64,000 nt of DNA from Tritrichomonas musculus. Taxonomy: Eukaryota; Parabasalia; Tritrichomonadida; Tritrichomonadidae. The DNA lies in assembly GCA_039105265.1 (NCBI GenBank), contig JAPFFF010000062.1, positions 620,001 through 684,000 of the forward strand, written 5' to 3'. A program made the position numbers and the translations under genes. This document shows, in pieces, positions 53,065-63,690 of this stretch. Below the pieces are notes generated by a model, which saw nothing but the letters and a program-made list of their open reading frames with translations, had not been told where the DNA came from and did no database searches. Each line of letters opens with the position of its first letter. Position 1 is the first letter of the stretch.

Positions 53065-53530
53065 TTTGGTTAATTTTGTTTGATTTTTTAATTATAAGTG
53101 TGTTTGTTTCATAGATTGATGGCTGAATTTTTGCGTTAAGTGAAAATCAATTTTGAGTAAAGTACGTCATAAATATAGTAATCATGTCATTTAGAATCAA
53201 TTCACTGATTTTGTTGTCTTCTTCACTTTCATTTCGTTTTTCATATAAATTTTCAGGCAATTCTTTCTTATCCTCTTCAAAACATCAATTATAATTTAAT
53301 CTATAATGTCCTCGATCATATTTTTGGAAACATTTTTCATTGATGAATAGTTGAACTTTTGACTTCTATGAAAACAATTGATGTCATAAATGACTTCTAT
53401 ATATTTCATTGTATTAATAATCCTTTTAACTATATATTCATCATTAAATGCCTTTTGTTGTTCATTAAGGAATAAAATAATCTTTTTATTGCTCTTAAAA
53501 ATGTTGAATATTTCTATTTATTTGTTTAAA
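53065..53530 (-). pseudogene. DUF3447-type ankyrin protein, N-terminal relic
   Basis: The minus strand reads EIFNIFKSNKKIILFLNEQQ, DEYIVKRIINTMKYIEVIYD and NMIEDIID up to a TAA near 53290. In another frame it then reads FEEDKKELPENLYEKRNESE, NKISELILNDMITIFMTYFTQN, a TGA, and FSLNAKIQPSIYETN. This is the layout of the N-terminal half and hinge of the whole ankyrin gene at 20064 (IFKIFEKNPRMLFTLFE... NPSIFETNEFL). The ankyrin repeats themselves are gone. It is an old, truncated copy between two kinase paralogues. Confidence 0.65.
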
Positions 53531-53739
53531 TAACAATTTTTTCTATATTTATGATATATAACTAATTACAATAAGAAGTACATTTGAATTAAATAGTTGT
53601 TTTCAAATTGTTTTAAATTTGGTTATTCATCTTTATATAATTCAAAGAAATAATAAATATATATAATACTAAAATCTATCATAATTAAAATTAAAAATAT
53701 AATTATCTTATAAATTATATAATAAAAGAGATAAACATA

Positions 53740-53768
53740 TTTATTTTGTTCAAAAATTGAGAGAGTAA
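53740..53768 (+). promoter_or_regulatory. Conserved leader of the TKL kinase family, copy 3 (displaced)
   Basis: TTTATTTTGTTCAAAAATTG and AGAGAGTAA match the leaders of the other paralogues, but here about 110 extra bases separate the leader from the ATG at 53875. Either an insertion split leader and start, or the transcript has an unusually long 5' end. Confidence 0.5.
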
Positions 53769-53874
53769 TTATCTTTTTTCATATCTTTTTCTATGTTTTA
53801 TAATTTTTTAAGTATTTTACATAACTCAAAAAGTTATACTTATTTAATTGAAAATTTTGGTATAAATTTTAAAA

Positions 53875-54798
53875 ATGAAGCCTTTTATAGAATCTGATTG
53901 GAGGGTTGATCCAAAAGAATTTAAGATAGATGAACGCAGATATTATATAAATGCAGGATATCATAATATTTATTTTGCTACTCAAAACTCGACAGGCCAT
54001 AAATGTATAATAAAAAAAACAAATACTTCTCTCAAAGACAAACATGACATAAGATCTTATGATAGGAACATATATATACTCGCTACAGTTGACCATCCAG
54101 CAATAGTGCCATTTGTTGGATTTTATGAAAAAGATGATTTTGGTTTTTCAATTGAAGAAGAAATTGAAAAAGGAAATTTATATCACCTTTTAGAGGACAA
54201 AAGGAACGGCCATATAGAACCACTGTTTGATGATACTCATAAATTAATTATCTCATATGGAGTTTCACAGGCAATGAAATATTTACATGAACACCGAATT
54301 ATAAACAGAGATATTAAAACACTAAATATTTTATTAGACTCAGAACTTCATCCTTACCTCACTGATTTTGGAACATCATTAATAATTGAATCATCCTTTC
54401 ACATAGGCCAGACACTTGCAGGATCAACGCCAGCTTACATGGCACCTGAATTTCTTGAAGATCCAGAGCTTTACTCGAATACTTTTCCAATTGATGTGTA
54501 TTCATTTGGTATCACTCTGTATGAACTTATAACAGAACTTCCACCATGGCCACAATGTAGAAATCCATTTCAAGTGTATAAAGCTGTCACATCAGGCGAG
54601 CGTCCAGAAATGCCACCGTCTGTTCCATCAAATTGGAAAAAGTTGATAACGATGTGTTGGGAACAAATACCAGATTGCAGGCCGACTTTTGCAGAAATTT
54701 GTGACCTTCTCGAATCAGATGAATTTGTGAATGATTCGATTGACAGACAAGCTTTTGAAGACTACAAAAGAATCATTCATTCTGCAAAACATGTTTAA
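53875..54798 (+). CDS. TKL-type protein kinase, paralogue 3
   Basis: 307 residues. K47 in CIIKKT, NRDIKTLN with D146, DFG at 164-166 (DFGTSLII), APE at 190-192, and the same end IIHSAKHV. The glycine-loop region is NAGYHNIYFA. The middle of the protein (from HPAIVPFVGFYEKDDFGFSI to LITELPPWP) is nearly identical to paralogue 2, while the first 60 residues differ, which suggests gene conversion of the core. The stop is TAA. Confidence 0.88.
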   Translation: MKPFIESDWRVDPKEFKIDERRYYINAGYHNIYFATQNSTGHKCIIKKTNTSLKDKHDIRSYDRNIYILATVDHPAIVPFVGFYEKDDFGFSIEEEIEKGNLYHLLEDKRNGHIEPLFDDTHKLIISYGVSQAMKYLHEHRIINRDIKTLNILLDSELHPYLTDFGTSLIIESSFHIGQTLAGSTPAYMAPEFLEDPELYSNTFPIDVYSFGITLYELITELPPWPQCRNPFQVYKAVTSGERPEMPPSVPSNWKKLITMCWEQIPDCRPTFAEICDLLESDEFVNDSIDRQAFEDYKRIIHSAKHV

Positions 54799-55025
54799 TT
54801 TATCGCAACAGTAAAAAAAATGAAATCTTTATTTAGTGGTCACTTATTCAGTTGAAACAACGAACTCTCTTTCTATGAATCAATCAAAACTCAATAAAAA
54901 ACAATTTTTTTTATCAAACAAACTCACACAATTAAAAAAAAGTCTTTGATTTTTTCCATACTATTTCTTATTGTTTTGATGTTTTTCATTATAACTATTT
55001 ATCTGAAAAGAGAGGGAAAAAAAAA
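54799..55025. other. 3' flank of paralogue 3
   Basis: Carries the same decayed kinase tail and 3' flank as behind paralogues 2 and 4 (GTTGAAACAACGAACTCTC). It ends in the T-run, on the minus strand, that can terminate the tRNA-Ser transcript. Confidence 0.6.
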
Positions 55026-55107
55026 CGACACGAACCAGATTCGAACTGATGAGGGATAAACCCATGGGGACTCAAATCCCACGCCTTAACCACTCGGCCA
55101 TCGTGCC
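55026..55107 (-). tRNA. tRNA-Ser (UGA)
   Basis: The minus strand gives an 82-base type II tRNA. The acceptor stem is GGCACGA with TCGTGTC (one G-T pair), with discriminator G73. The D arm GCCGAGTGGTTAAGGC is typical of Ser. The anticodon loop TTTGAGT gives UGA. The long variable arm is TGGGTTTATCCC, and the T arm is ATCAG-TTCGAAT-CTGGT. Only the last anticodon-stem pair (A31-C39) is unpaired. A run of nine T follows. It looks functional. Confidence 0.92.
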
Positions 55108-55196
55108 ATTTGCTTAATTGAAATATTTTTTTATAGATTAAAATTTTTTTGCTGAAATGACAAACCAAAATGTCATGATTTTTTAATATTTTTTAT

Positions 55197-57216
55197 ATGA
55201 ATTACAACCTAGTTCAAATTAAAAATTTTCTTTTTAAAGGCAAGAAATATGAATTTGACTTTAATCTACTTGTTATGCATTCATCCCTCTTTATCCGTAA
55301 ATTTGAAAAATACAAATTAATTCAATATATTAATATTATTGATGATTTTGATATGATTCCATTTATTTCTTCTGATATTGTCGAGTTATTCATTTCATTT
55401 ATTCATAATCATGATATCCAGCTTACATTAAATAATGCATTAGTACTTTATTCCTTATCAATAAAATATGAGGTAGCAGACTTGATCAGTCAGACTGAAA
55501 AATATATTTCATCACATCATGTGGAGTTAATTGAACAATTTCTTTCAACTCAAAACACAAATGAAATTTGATCTTACATATATGAAGATCTTTTAAGTGA
55601 ACACTTGGAAGATTATTTCAAAGACGAAAGGTTATTTAAAATTCCAATATCAACTCTTTACAGAGTTTTTAACAAATATCGGTTAAAGCATCATTCACAA
55701 AATCTTGAAATGATTTTTTTTCTATTCAATTGTCTCACAAAAATTGGGCCAGAAGCCGAAATTTTATTTGAGAACGTCAATTTAAAAAATGTTCCAATTG
55801 AATTTTTAAATTCAAAGCTATTAGAATTGAGCACATCTAAAAAATGTAATTTCAAAATAATGGCATTACTTTGAAATAAACTGCCAACTTATTCTTAAAG
55901 ACAAAGAAAAATCAAATGAGATTGAGAAATTGAAGAGAGAAATGCAAAATAAAATTGATGAATTAAATAATGGAATTGTTCAAATTAGGCATGAAAATAT
56001 ACAATTCAAATTCAAATTAAGCGGGAAAATGCAATTCAAATTCAATTGATGAGAGATGAAATGCAAAGAGAAAAACAAGAAACGAGAGATTTGATATTAA
56101 ATATGGGAAAAGAAACTGTAGCAAAAATTGAAGATATCAAGCAAGAAATGGCAAGTAATGACAAAAAAATTAATGAACAGAATGACTCACTAAGCCAAAT
56201 ACTTTCAGCAAGTTTTTATGGATTATCTAAAATGAACCAGCAAAATGATAATCAAATAATAAAGGAGCTTGTTGATTTTCTCTCATTACATACCATTGGA
56301 ATAATATAATTGAATCTTCCTTTCAGTCTTTTAAATGGTATTTTTATTCCAGGCCAGTCAAAAGATTTGACAGAAATTATGCAAAGCATCCAAAACAATC
56401 AGTGTAATTTGAACAAAATTGGTATTAAGTCAAATTTGGTTGAAATGTTATAACATTTTTAAAGGTAATGACACTGCTGAAATTAATCCAATTCATCAGA
56501 AATATGTAAATTTTATCACAATTGATCCATCTGTTTTAAAAATCAAAGACAAAAGTTTTTGTGGACTTTTCTCGCTTACTGATATTGAAATTCCATCATC
56601 GGTGGAAACATTTGGGAATTCATGTTTCCAAGAATGTAAAAAGAGGCAATTATAAATATTTTAAAATGTCAGCAAAAAAAGGGCAAAAAGATTCAATGTA
56701 TCATTATGGATTGAGTTTAAAAAAAGGTGATGGAATTGAACAAAATGAGCAATTCGATATTTTAAACTTGCGGCAGACAATGGTCACATTAAATCTATTT
56801 CTGTGTATGCAGATATGTTGAGCAAAGGAAAAGTAGTTGACATGGATAAAAAAGAAGCAGCCTGATATTATAAACTTGCAGCTGACAGAGGTAATTTCTA
56901 TTCAATGAGTCAGTATGGTTGGATGCTTTTCAAATGAATTGGAGTTGCCCCAGATAAGAAAGAAGCATCCAGATATTTTAAAATTGCTGCTGATGGTGGA
57001 CATAGAAAATCAATGAGGAATTATGCAGTAATGTTGGAACATGGATATGGAGTCCTCCAAGATAAGAAAGAAGCAGCCAAGTATTATAAAATGGCAGCAG
57101 ATAGACGTCATGTTGGATCTATGAAAAGGTTTGCAGACATGTTAGAAAGAGGAGATGGAATTCCTCAAGATAAAGAAGAGGCAGCTAAATATCATAAAAT
57201 GGCCCCAAGTGATTAA
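55197..57216 (+). pseudogene. BTB/BACK-like, coiled-coil, LRR and Sel1 protein relic
   Basis: It starts MNYNLVQIKNFLFKGKKYEF at 55197, probably an ATG at 55198-class position with a short leader. Residues 1-225 resemble trichomonad BTB-like proteins (FDFNLLVMHSSLFIRKF, then a helical BACK-like part), interrupted in frame by a TGA at 55569. Next is a Lys/Glu/Gln-rich coiled coil (about 55880-56280), an LRR-like piece (FVTIDPSVLKI-type, FCGLFSLTDIEIPSSVETFG, about 56490-56640) and five Sel1 repeats (about 56660-57216, KMSAKKGQKDSMYHYGLSL ... KYYKMAADRRHVGSM). At least five frame changes or stops separate the parts. Such proteins are presumed adaptors. The layout is one known kind of trichomonad multi-domain gene, now dead. 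Confidence 0.75.
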
Positions 57217-57864
57217 TATCACATGGACTCAGGTGGAAGCAACAAAAGTTTTTCACTAATAAAATTAGAAAATGATAACCAACAATTTTAACTTTTCTCA
57301 ATAAACATTTTTATCAAAAAAAGTTTTTGTCCAATTTCTTTTGAAGTAATGGAGATTGTGATATTATTGTAGTTTGTAATACATTGATGCATTTATCTCA
57401 TTTATATAAATATAAAATGATATAATTAGCATTTATTTTATCATTTATAATAATCTACATTGTCAAACTGAAAATTCTTAGATTATAATCATTTTATTTT
57501 AAAATAGCTATATTAATATAAAATAAAATAAAATTATACTCAAAACAAACTGAGAAAAATAATCATCATTTCAAAAAAAAAAGTTTTCGATCAAATTTTC
57601 TGTTTAAATAACGGTTAAAAAAATCTTAAATGCTTATATTATAATTTATATTAATATATTCTATTTAATCTATAAATGATTTTTGCTTGTAACTTTGAAT
57701 ACATGGAGTTATTCAAGTTTTGTGAATTTACCAAATTGTAACTCAAATTTTACGATAAAGTTTTCTTATGTGATTCGATTAAATCATGTTTTAAAAAAAT
57801 ATGCAAAACCATATGACATATCAATGTTTGCATATGGAAATCATTCATGAAATCAAGGTTTTGA
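57217..57864. other. AT-rich spacer
   Basis: No gene seen between the relic and the second kinase-Sel1 gene. Confidence 0.5.
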
Positions 57865-60800
57865 TTAGATATTTCCCAAACCTTCGTAAAATAAAGAAGT
57901 TATATCTTTTGCAAAAGGATATTTGGGAGGAATTTCAGTATATTTTATTTGCATGATTTTTGGATAACTAACAGGTTGGCATCTAAGATCATATACTAAA
58001 TCATATTCTCGATATAACTCATATTCTGATTCAAAAAACGATTTATTTTGTGATTCATGGATTTTAATCATTTGGCAGATATATTTTGATATAAAAAAGT
58101 TTTGGTATGGTCTTTCTTCAATCTTTCTCCTGATCATTTCATAATTGAATCCGAAATGTTTTACTAAGAAAAAAGACAGCAGAATCTCAGAGAAATAAGT
58201 TTTTTCTGATGATTTTATTAATAAATCAATTGTTTCGTGGATGTCTTGTTTGATTGTCTCATCATATATGTATGTATGCGCCAAGTTATACATTGATAAT
58301 AAATCATTTTTTTGTCGAATTGCTTCTTCAAAATACACAATGGCCTTACTTGAGTTGCCTTTTACTCCACCATAACCATGTTTGTATATGATGCCAAGAT
58401 TGTTTTTAGCATATTGATTGTTGAAAGATGATGCCTCTTTATAATAATGAATCGCTTGTTCAATATTTCTCTCAATATTCTTCCCTTCATGTAGCAAAAA
58501 ACCATGTGCAAAATTTGCTGTTCTGTGGCCGTTAATTGATGCTTGAGTGATATAATAGATACCTTTTTTGATATCTTTTTGAAGGCCTTCACCTAAGTAA
58601 TAAATATAACCTAGATTGAATTGCGCTTGTGGTACGTTATATTTTGCTACTTGTGTGAAACAATTAATTGCTTTATCAATGTTACGAGTAACAAATCTTC
58701 CTTCAAAATAAATGAGACCAAGATTAAGCTGTGAATATGGGTGATTTTTATTTGCTGCAATTGAGTAATAATGAATGGCTTTATCAATATCACGTGTAAC
58801 ATATTTTCCTTCATGATAAATGAAACCTAAAATGTATTGTGCTTGTGGATAATTTTGATTTGAAGCAAGTGATAAATAATGAATCGCTTTATCAATATCT
58901 CGTTTAATATATATTCCTTCATAGTAAATACGACCAAGACAATGTTGTGCATATATATGATTCTGATTTGCAGCCAATGAGTAATAATGAATTGCTTTTT
59001 CGATATCACGTGCAATAAATTTCCCTCCTTGATAAATCATTCCAAGAAAGTATTGTGCTTGTGGATAATTTTGATTTGAAGCAAGCGAGAAATAATGAAT
59101 CGCTTTATCAATGTCTCGTTTAATATATATTCCTTCATAGTAAATAAGACCAAGACAATGTTGTGCATATATATGATTCTGTTTTGCAGCCAATGAGTAA
59201 TAATGAATTGCTTTTTCGATATCACGTGCAATAAATTTCCCTCCTTGATAAATCATTCCAAGAAAGTATTGTGCTTGTGGATAATTTTGATTTGAAGCAA
59301 GCGAGAAATAATGAATCGCTTTATCAATGTCTCGTTTAATATATATTCCTTCATAGTAAATAAGACCGAGAGTAAACTGTGCTTGTGAAAAATTTTGATT
59401 TGCTGCAAGCGAGAAATAATGAATCGCTTTATCAATGTCTCGTGTAATATATATTCCTTCATAGTAAATAAGACCGAGAGTAAACTGTGCTTGTGAAAAA
59501 TTTTGATTTGCTGAAAGCGAGAAATAATGAATCGCTTTGTCGATGTCACGTGTAACATATATTCCTTCATAGTAAATAAGACCGAGATTAAACTGTGCAT
59601 GTAGATGATTATGGCTTGCTGCAAGTGAATAATAATGAATGGCTTTATCAATATCACGTGTAACATATTTTCCTTCATGATACATGAAACCAAGTTTGAA
59701 CTGTGTGTTTAAATCATTTTGATTTGCAGCCATTGAGTAGTAATGAATCGCTTTATCAATATCACTTGTAACATATATTCCTTCATGATAAATGAGACCG
59801 AGTTTAAGTTGTGCATTTAAATCATTTTGATTTGCTGCAAGAGTGTAATAATGGATTGCTTTATCAATGTCACGTGTAACATCTATTCCTTCATGATAAA
59901 TTAGACCAAGATTGAATTGTGCTTCTGGTAAATTCAAATTTGCTGCAAGAGAGTAATAATGGATTGCTTTATCAATGTCACGTGTAACATCTATTCCTTC
60001 ATGATAAATTAGGCCAAGATTGAATTGTGATTGAGGTAATTTTTGATTTGCTGCAAGATTGTAATAGTGGATTGCTTTACCGATATCACGTGTAACATAT
60101 TTTCCTTCATGATAAATGAAACCGAGTTTATGTTGTGCTTGTGCATAATTTTGATCTGCTGCAAGTTGAAAATAGTGGATTGCTTTATCGATATCACGTG
60201 TAACATATTTTCCTTCATGATAAATGAAACCGAGTTTATATTGTGCTTTTGCATAATTTTGATTTGCTGCAAGTTGAAAATAATGAATCGCTTTATCAAT
60301 GTCACGTGTAACATGTTTTCCTTCATAAAAAATGAAACCAAGATTGAATTGTGCTTCTGATGAATTCAAATTTGCTGCAAGAGTGTAATGGTGGATTGAT
60401 TTATCAATGTCCTGTTCAATATATTTGTTCTCATGATAAATACGGCCAAGATTGAATTGTGCTTGTGGAAAATTTTGATCTGCTGCAAGTTGAAAATAAT
60501 GAATTGCTTTACCAATGTCACGTGTAACATGTTTTCCTTCATAATAAATGAAACCAAGACTGAATTGTGATTGAGGAAAGTTCTGATTTGCAGCCAGAGT
60601 GTAATAGTGAATTGCTTTATCGATATCAAGTGTTACATGTTTTCCTTCATGATAAATGAAACCGAGTTCATGTTGAGCTTGTGGTAAATTTTGATTTGCT
60701 GCAAATTGAAAATAATGAATCGCTTTATCAATGTCACGTGTAACATGTTTTCCTTCATAATAGATTAGACCAAGATTGAATTGTGCTTGAGGAATGTTCT

Positions 60801-62157
60801 GATTTGCCGCTAATGATAAGCAGTCAATCATTTTGCAAGATATTTCAAAATTCTCAGTGTGAATCTTTTTCTGCAATTCCAAAATAAATTCATTAATTAT
60901 AAATGAAATGCAAGGAATGTTCTCTTCATTTTCATTTACGCACATTTTTGAATATCTATCTAATTGGAATGCTTGTTCATGATTTTTATCTGATTTGTTG
61001 CTGCACATTATGTATTCGATCATCTTCCCGAGTGAATAAATGTCACTTTTATATGAATATTCACCTGTTTCATAAGCTGCTGGAGAAGTGAATAATATTG
61101 ATCCAATATCCATTGTTTTTGCTGTTCTGGTGTCATTGTTTTCAATTAATCTGTCGAAATCAATTAAAACTGCTGTTTTATCTTCATCAATCATGACATT
61201 GTTAGGTTTTAAATCTCGATATATCAGTTCATTATCATGCAGATACTTAATTATTAGCATCAATTGGAAAATGATGATAAGTTTATCGTTGAAAGTGAGC
61301 TGCATTTTTTCAATATCTTGAAATGTGTGGCCTTTTATATATTCAATAACAAAGTATTGATGATTTTTGACTCTCCCGTAAAATCTAGGAATAAGTGGGT
61401 GTCTGAGCTTGGAATAACTCGATACTTCACGATGAAACAATTTTGAAATTTCTTCATCATTATAATGTGGCTTTTTAAGAACGCGTAATTCACCGCTTTT
61501 GATGTGATAAATAAGTATGCATTCAAATAATGATCCTATTCCAATATTCCGTAATTCAACATATTCATCTTCACTTATATCTTGATTGTTTTCTAAATCA
61601 AAAATAGGTTGCATGATGCGATTTTGGTTTCTTTGTAAATAGCTCTTTTTAATTAAATAGGCAGATATGCATGGAACTATAAGTGACCAAATTTGATCGA
61701 TTCCTTTTTTATGTTGCAATAAAGAATGACTGAAATTACTACTTAATGACCGAATTTCTTTTGAAAAATTTTCATCCACTTCGATTTGATTATTTGTGAT
61801 TTTAATTGATTCAACAAAATAACTTATTTTTGTTGGCAAAAAGCATGTATGCATTTTTTCATTATTTGAAAAAAGTTCCAGAAGAAAAGATAAAGCAGAT
61901 GAAGAGTATTCTTGTAATAATATTGTTTTTTCAAATCCAATAATAAAATATCTCTTTTGGAAGTCTTTGATTTGATCAATGATTATAACTTTTGATTTTT
62001 TGATATTTTTGATAATACATAATTTTTCGTTTTCACTAATATTATCATTGTAATGAAGAAAAGTATAATTTTGAGCAATATTTTTAAGTTCATTTTTTAC
62101 CAACTTGATTTTGGGGTCATTCAAAAAAGCGTGAAGCTTTAATAGATCATTAATCAT
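57865..62157 (-). CDS. Kinase-Sel1 giant protein, second paralogue
   Basis: 1430 residues, the same family as the plus-strand gene at 25561. About 190 family-specific residues are followed by one kinase domain (~195-410): K in RVLKKPHYN, HPLIPRFYGR, YRDLKPNN with D315, and DFD in place of DFG (333-335). The APE motif is altered to SPAAYE. No second kinase-like domain is seen. About 25 Sel1 repeats follow (AIHYYSLAANQN... G.IYYEG...VTRDIDK), more diverged than in the paralogue, except for a recent 216-bp duplication. The end FYEGLGNI is shared. The DFD in both paralogues shows it is a family trait, not a random loss. The product is probably a cytosolic scaffold with altered or no kinase activity. 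Confidence 0.88.
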   Translation of the reverse strand: MINDLLKLHAFLNDPKIKLVKNELKNIAQNYTFLHYNDNISENEKLCIIKNIKKSKVIIIDQIKDFQKRYFIIGFEKTILLQEYSSSALSFLLELFSNNEKMHTCFLPTKISYFVESIKITNNQIEVDENFSKEIRSLSSNFSHSLLQHKKGIDQIWSLIVPCISAYLIKKSYLQRNQNRIMQPIFDLENNQDISEDEYVELRNIGIGSLFECILIYHIKSGELRVLKKPHYNDEEISKLFHREVSSYSKLRHPLIPRFYGRVKNHQYFVIEYIKGHTFQDIEKMQLTFNDKLIIIFQLMLIIKYLHDNELIYRDLKPNNVMIDEDKTAVLIDFDRLIENNDTRTAKTMDIGSILFTSPAAYETGEYSYKSDIYSLGKMIEYIMCSNKSDKNHEQAFQLDRYSKMCVNENEENIPCISFIINEFILELQKKIHTENFEISCKMIDCLSLAANQNIPQAQFNLGLIYYEGKHVTRDIDKAIHYFQFAANQNLPQAQHELGFIYHEGKHVTLDIDKAIHYYTLAANQNFPQSQFSLGFIYYEGKHVTRDIGKAIHYFQLAADQNFPQAQFNLGRIYHENKYIEQDIDKSIHHYTLAANLNSSEAQFNLGFIFYEGKHVTRDIDKAIHYFQLAANQNYAKAQYKLGFIYHEGKYVTRDIDKAIHYFQLAADQNYAQAQHKLGFIYHEGKYVTRDIGKAIHYYNLAANQKLPQSQFNLGLIYHEGIDVTRDIDKAIHYYSLAANLNLPEAQFNLGLIYHEGIDVTRDIDKAIHYYTLAANQNDLNAQLKLGLIYHEGIYVTSDIDKAIHYYSMAANQNDLNTQFKLGFMYHEGKYVTRDIDKAIHYYSLAASHNHLHAQFNLGLIYYEGIYVTRDIDKAIHYFSLSANQNFSQAQFTLGLIYYEGIYITRDIDKAIHYFSLAANQNFSQAQFTLGLIYYEGIYIKRDIDKAIHYFSLASNQNYPQAQYFLGMIYQGGKFIARDIEKAIHYYSLAAKQNHIYAQHCLGLIYYEGIYIKRDIDKAIHYFSLASNQNYPQAQYFLGMIYQGGKFIARDIEKAIHYYSLAANQNHIYAQHCLGRIYYEGIYIKRDIDKAIHYLSLASNQNYPQAQYILGFIYHEGKYVTRDIDKAIHYYSIAANKNHPYSQLNLGLIYFEGRFVTRNIDKAINCFTQVAKYNVPQAQFNLGYIYYLGEGLQKDIKKGIYYITQASINGHRTANFAHGFLLHEGKNIERNIEQAIHYYKEASSFNNQYAKNNLGIIYKHGYGGVKGNSSKAIVYFEEAIRQKNDLLSMYNLAHTYIYDETIKQDIHETIDLLIKSSEKTYFSEILLSFFLVKHFGFNYEMIRRKIEERPYQNFFISKYICQMIKIHESQNKSFFESEYELYREYDLVYDLRCQPVSYPKIMQIKYTEIPPKYPFAKDITSLFYEGLGNI
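58880..59310 (-). repeat. 216-bp tandem duplication (two Sel1 units each)
   Basis: The segment CGATATCACGTGCAATAAAT occurs at 59001 and 59217, 216 bases apart. The two 72-residue blocks (NYPQAQYFLGMIYQGGKFIA ... NHIYAQHCLG) are nearly identical. It is a recent in-frame expansion of the repeat array. Confidence 0.88.
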
Positions 62158-62733
62158 GACAGCAATTTTGTTGTAATAAAAAAAAAAAAAAAGCTTTATG
62201 TTTCTATGAGTTCATTCAATAATTGTATTAATTTTGTTTATCTATATATTTCATTAATTTCTCATAAAATAGAGAGGAAAAATAAAATACTATCAATAAA
62301 TTAAATATTAAATATGATAACATATATAAATATGTCATAAATATTATATTAAAAAGGCTTTAAAAAAAATTCTATAATCAAGAAATCATAAAAGAATCTG
62401 GGAAGATTTTCTGCTTGATTTGTACTCTAAAGCTTTAATAAGGCTACATAATATGCATTCATTCTTTACAGTACTTCAAAAAGATGTTGTAAACTATTCA
62501 AAATAATGAAAATGTAAAAGCAGTAAAAAAAGCATCAATAAAATCAGTGACTTTTATTTAATTAATTAATTGTTTATGTTCGGTTGATGAAAAAGTTGTT
62601 TTTAGTTAAGTTTTGATTGATTCATAGAAAGAGAGTTCGCTGTTTCAACTTGTCAATTTATGATGAATGACTGAATGAGTGACCACTAAATAAAAATTTC
62701 ATTTTGACAAATTTTATTTGCTGCTATGATAAA
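62158..62733. other. Spacer and inverted 3' flank of kinase paralogue 4
   Basis: From about 62470 this is the inverse copy of 52397-52700, including the decayed kinase tail near 62630-62665. No gene. Confidence 0.65.
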
Positions 62734-63657
62734 TTAAACATGTTTTGCAGAATGAATGATTCTTTTGTAGTCTTCAAAAGCTTGTCTGTCAATCGAATCA
62801 TTCACAAATTCATCTGATTCGAGAACGTCACAAATTTCTGCAAAAGTCGGCCTGCAATCTGGTTCTTGTGCCCAGCACGCCGTTATCAACTCTTTCCAAT
62901 TTGATGGAACAGACGGTGGCATTTCTGGGCGCACGCCTGACAGAACAGCATGACATATTTGATAAAAATTTTTAAATTTTCGCCATGCTGGAAGTTCTGT
63001 TATAAGTTCATACAGAGTGATACCAAATGAATACACATCAATTGGAAAAGTATTCGAGTAAAGCTCTGCATTTCTAAGAAATTCAGGTGCCATGTAAGAT
63101 AGTATTTTGCCTACTCGTGTCTTTTCTATTTGAAAGGATGAATCATTTATTAATGAAGTGCAAAAGTCAGTGAGGTAAGGATGAAGTTCTGAGTCTAATA
63201 AAATATTCGAGGTTCTTAAATCACTGTTTATAATTTGGTGTTCATGTAAATATTTCATTGCCTGTGAAATTCCATATGAGATAATTAATTTATGAGTATC
63301 ATCAAACAGTGGTTCTATATGGCCGTTCCTTTTGTCTTCTAAAAGGTGATGTAAATCTCCTTTTTCAATTTCTTCTTCAATAAAAAAAACAAAATTGTTT
63401 TTTTCATAATATCCAAAAAATGGCACTATCGCTGGATGACCAACTGTAGCTAGTACATATATGTATTTATCATAAGCTATTTTCGTATGTTCATCGTTGA
63501 GAGTAGTATTTGTTTTTTTTATTACGCACTTATGGCCTGTTGAGTTTTGAGTAGCCAAATAAATATTTTGATATTCTGCACCTACATAACCTCTGCTCTC
63601 ATCTATCTTAAAATCTTTTGGATCAACCATCCAGTCAGATTCTTTAAAAGGCTTCAT
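62734..63657 (-). CDS. TKL-type pseudokinase, paralogue 4
   Basis: 307 residues and a clean frame, but key residues are changed. The catalytic loop is NSDLRTSN: Ser for Arg 145, and Arg for the conserved Lys 148. The metal site DFG is DFC (164-166). The segment after it (IEKTRVGKILSYMAPEF) also departs from the paralogues. K47 in CVIKKTN and APE are kept. The product is probably a pseudokinase, or a gene starting to decay without a stop yet. The 3' part is close to paralogue 2 (LITACWAQEPDCRPTFAEIC is identical). Confidence 0.85.
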   Translation of the reverse strand: MKPFKESDWMVDPKDFKIDESRGYVGAEYQNIYLATQNSTGHKCVIKKTNTTLNDEHTKIAYDKYIYVLATVGHPAIVPFFGYYEKNNFVFFIEEEIEKGDLHHLLEDKRNGHIEPLFDDTHKLIISYGISQAMKYLHEHQIINSDLRTSNILLDSELHPYLTDFCTSLINDSSFQIEKTRVGKILSYMAPEFLRNAELYSNTFPIDVYSFGITLYELITELPAWRKFKNFYQICHAVLSGVRPEMPPSVPSNWKELITACWAQEPDCRPTFAEICDVLESDEFVNDSIDRQAFEDYKRIIHSAKHV

Positions 63658-63690
63658 TTTTAAATTTTTACTCTCTCAATTTTTGAAACT
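63658..63690 (-). promoter_or_regulatory. Conserved leader of the TKL kinase family, copy 4
   Basis: The minus strand reads TTTCAAAAATTGAGAGAGT, then AAAAATTTAAAA and ATG, preceded by AGAGATAAACATGTTTATTTA, as in copies 2 and 3. Confidence 0.6.

Noticed and set aside
60043-60360. Plus-strand frame opposite the second kinase-Sel1 gene
   Set aside because: Antisense reading of a coding repeat, no family features.
57865-62157. Trichomonad intron inside a giant gene
   Set aside because: All large frames are continuous, and I found no GTATGT-type donor with the usual branch-acceptor block.
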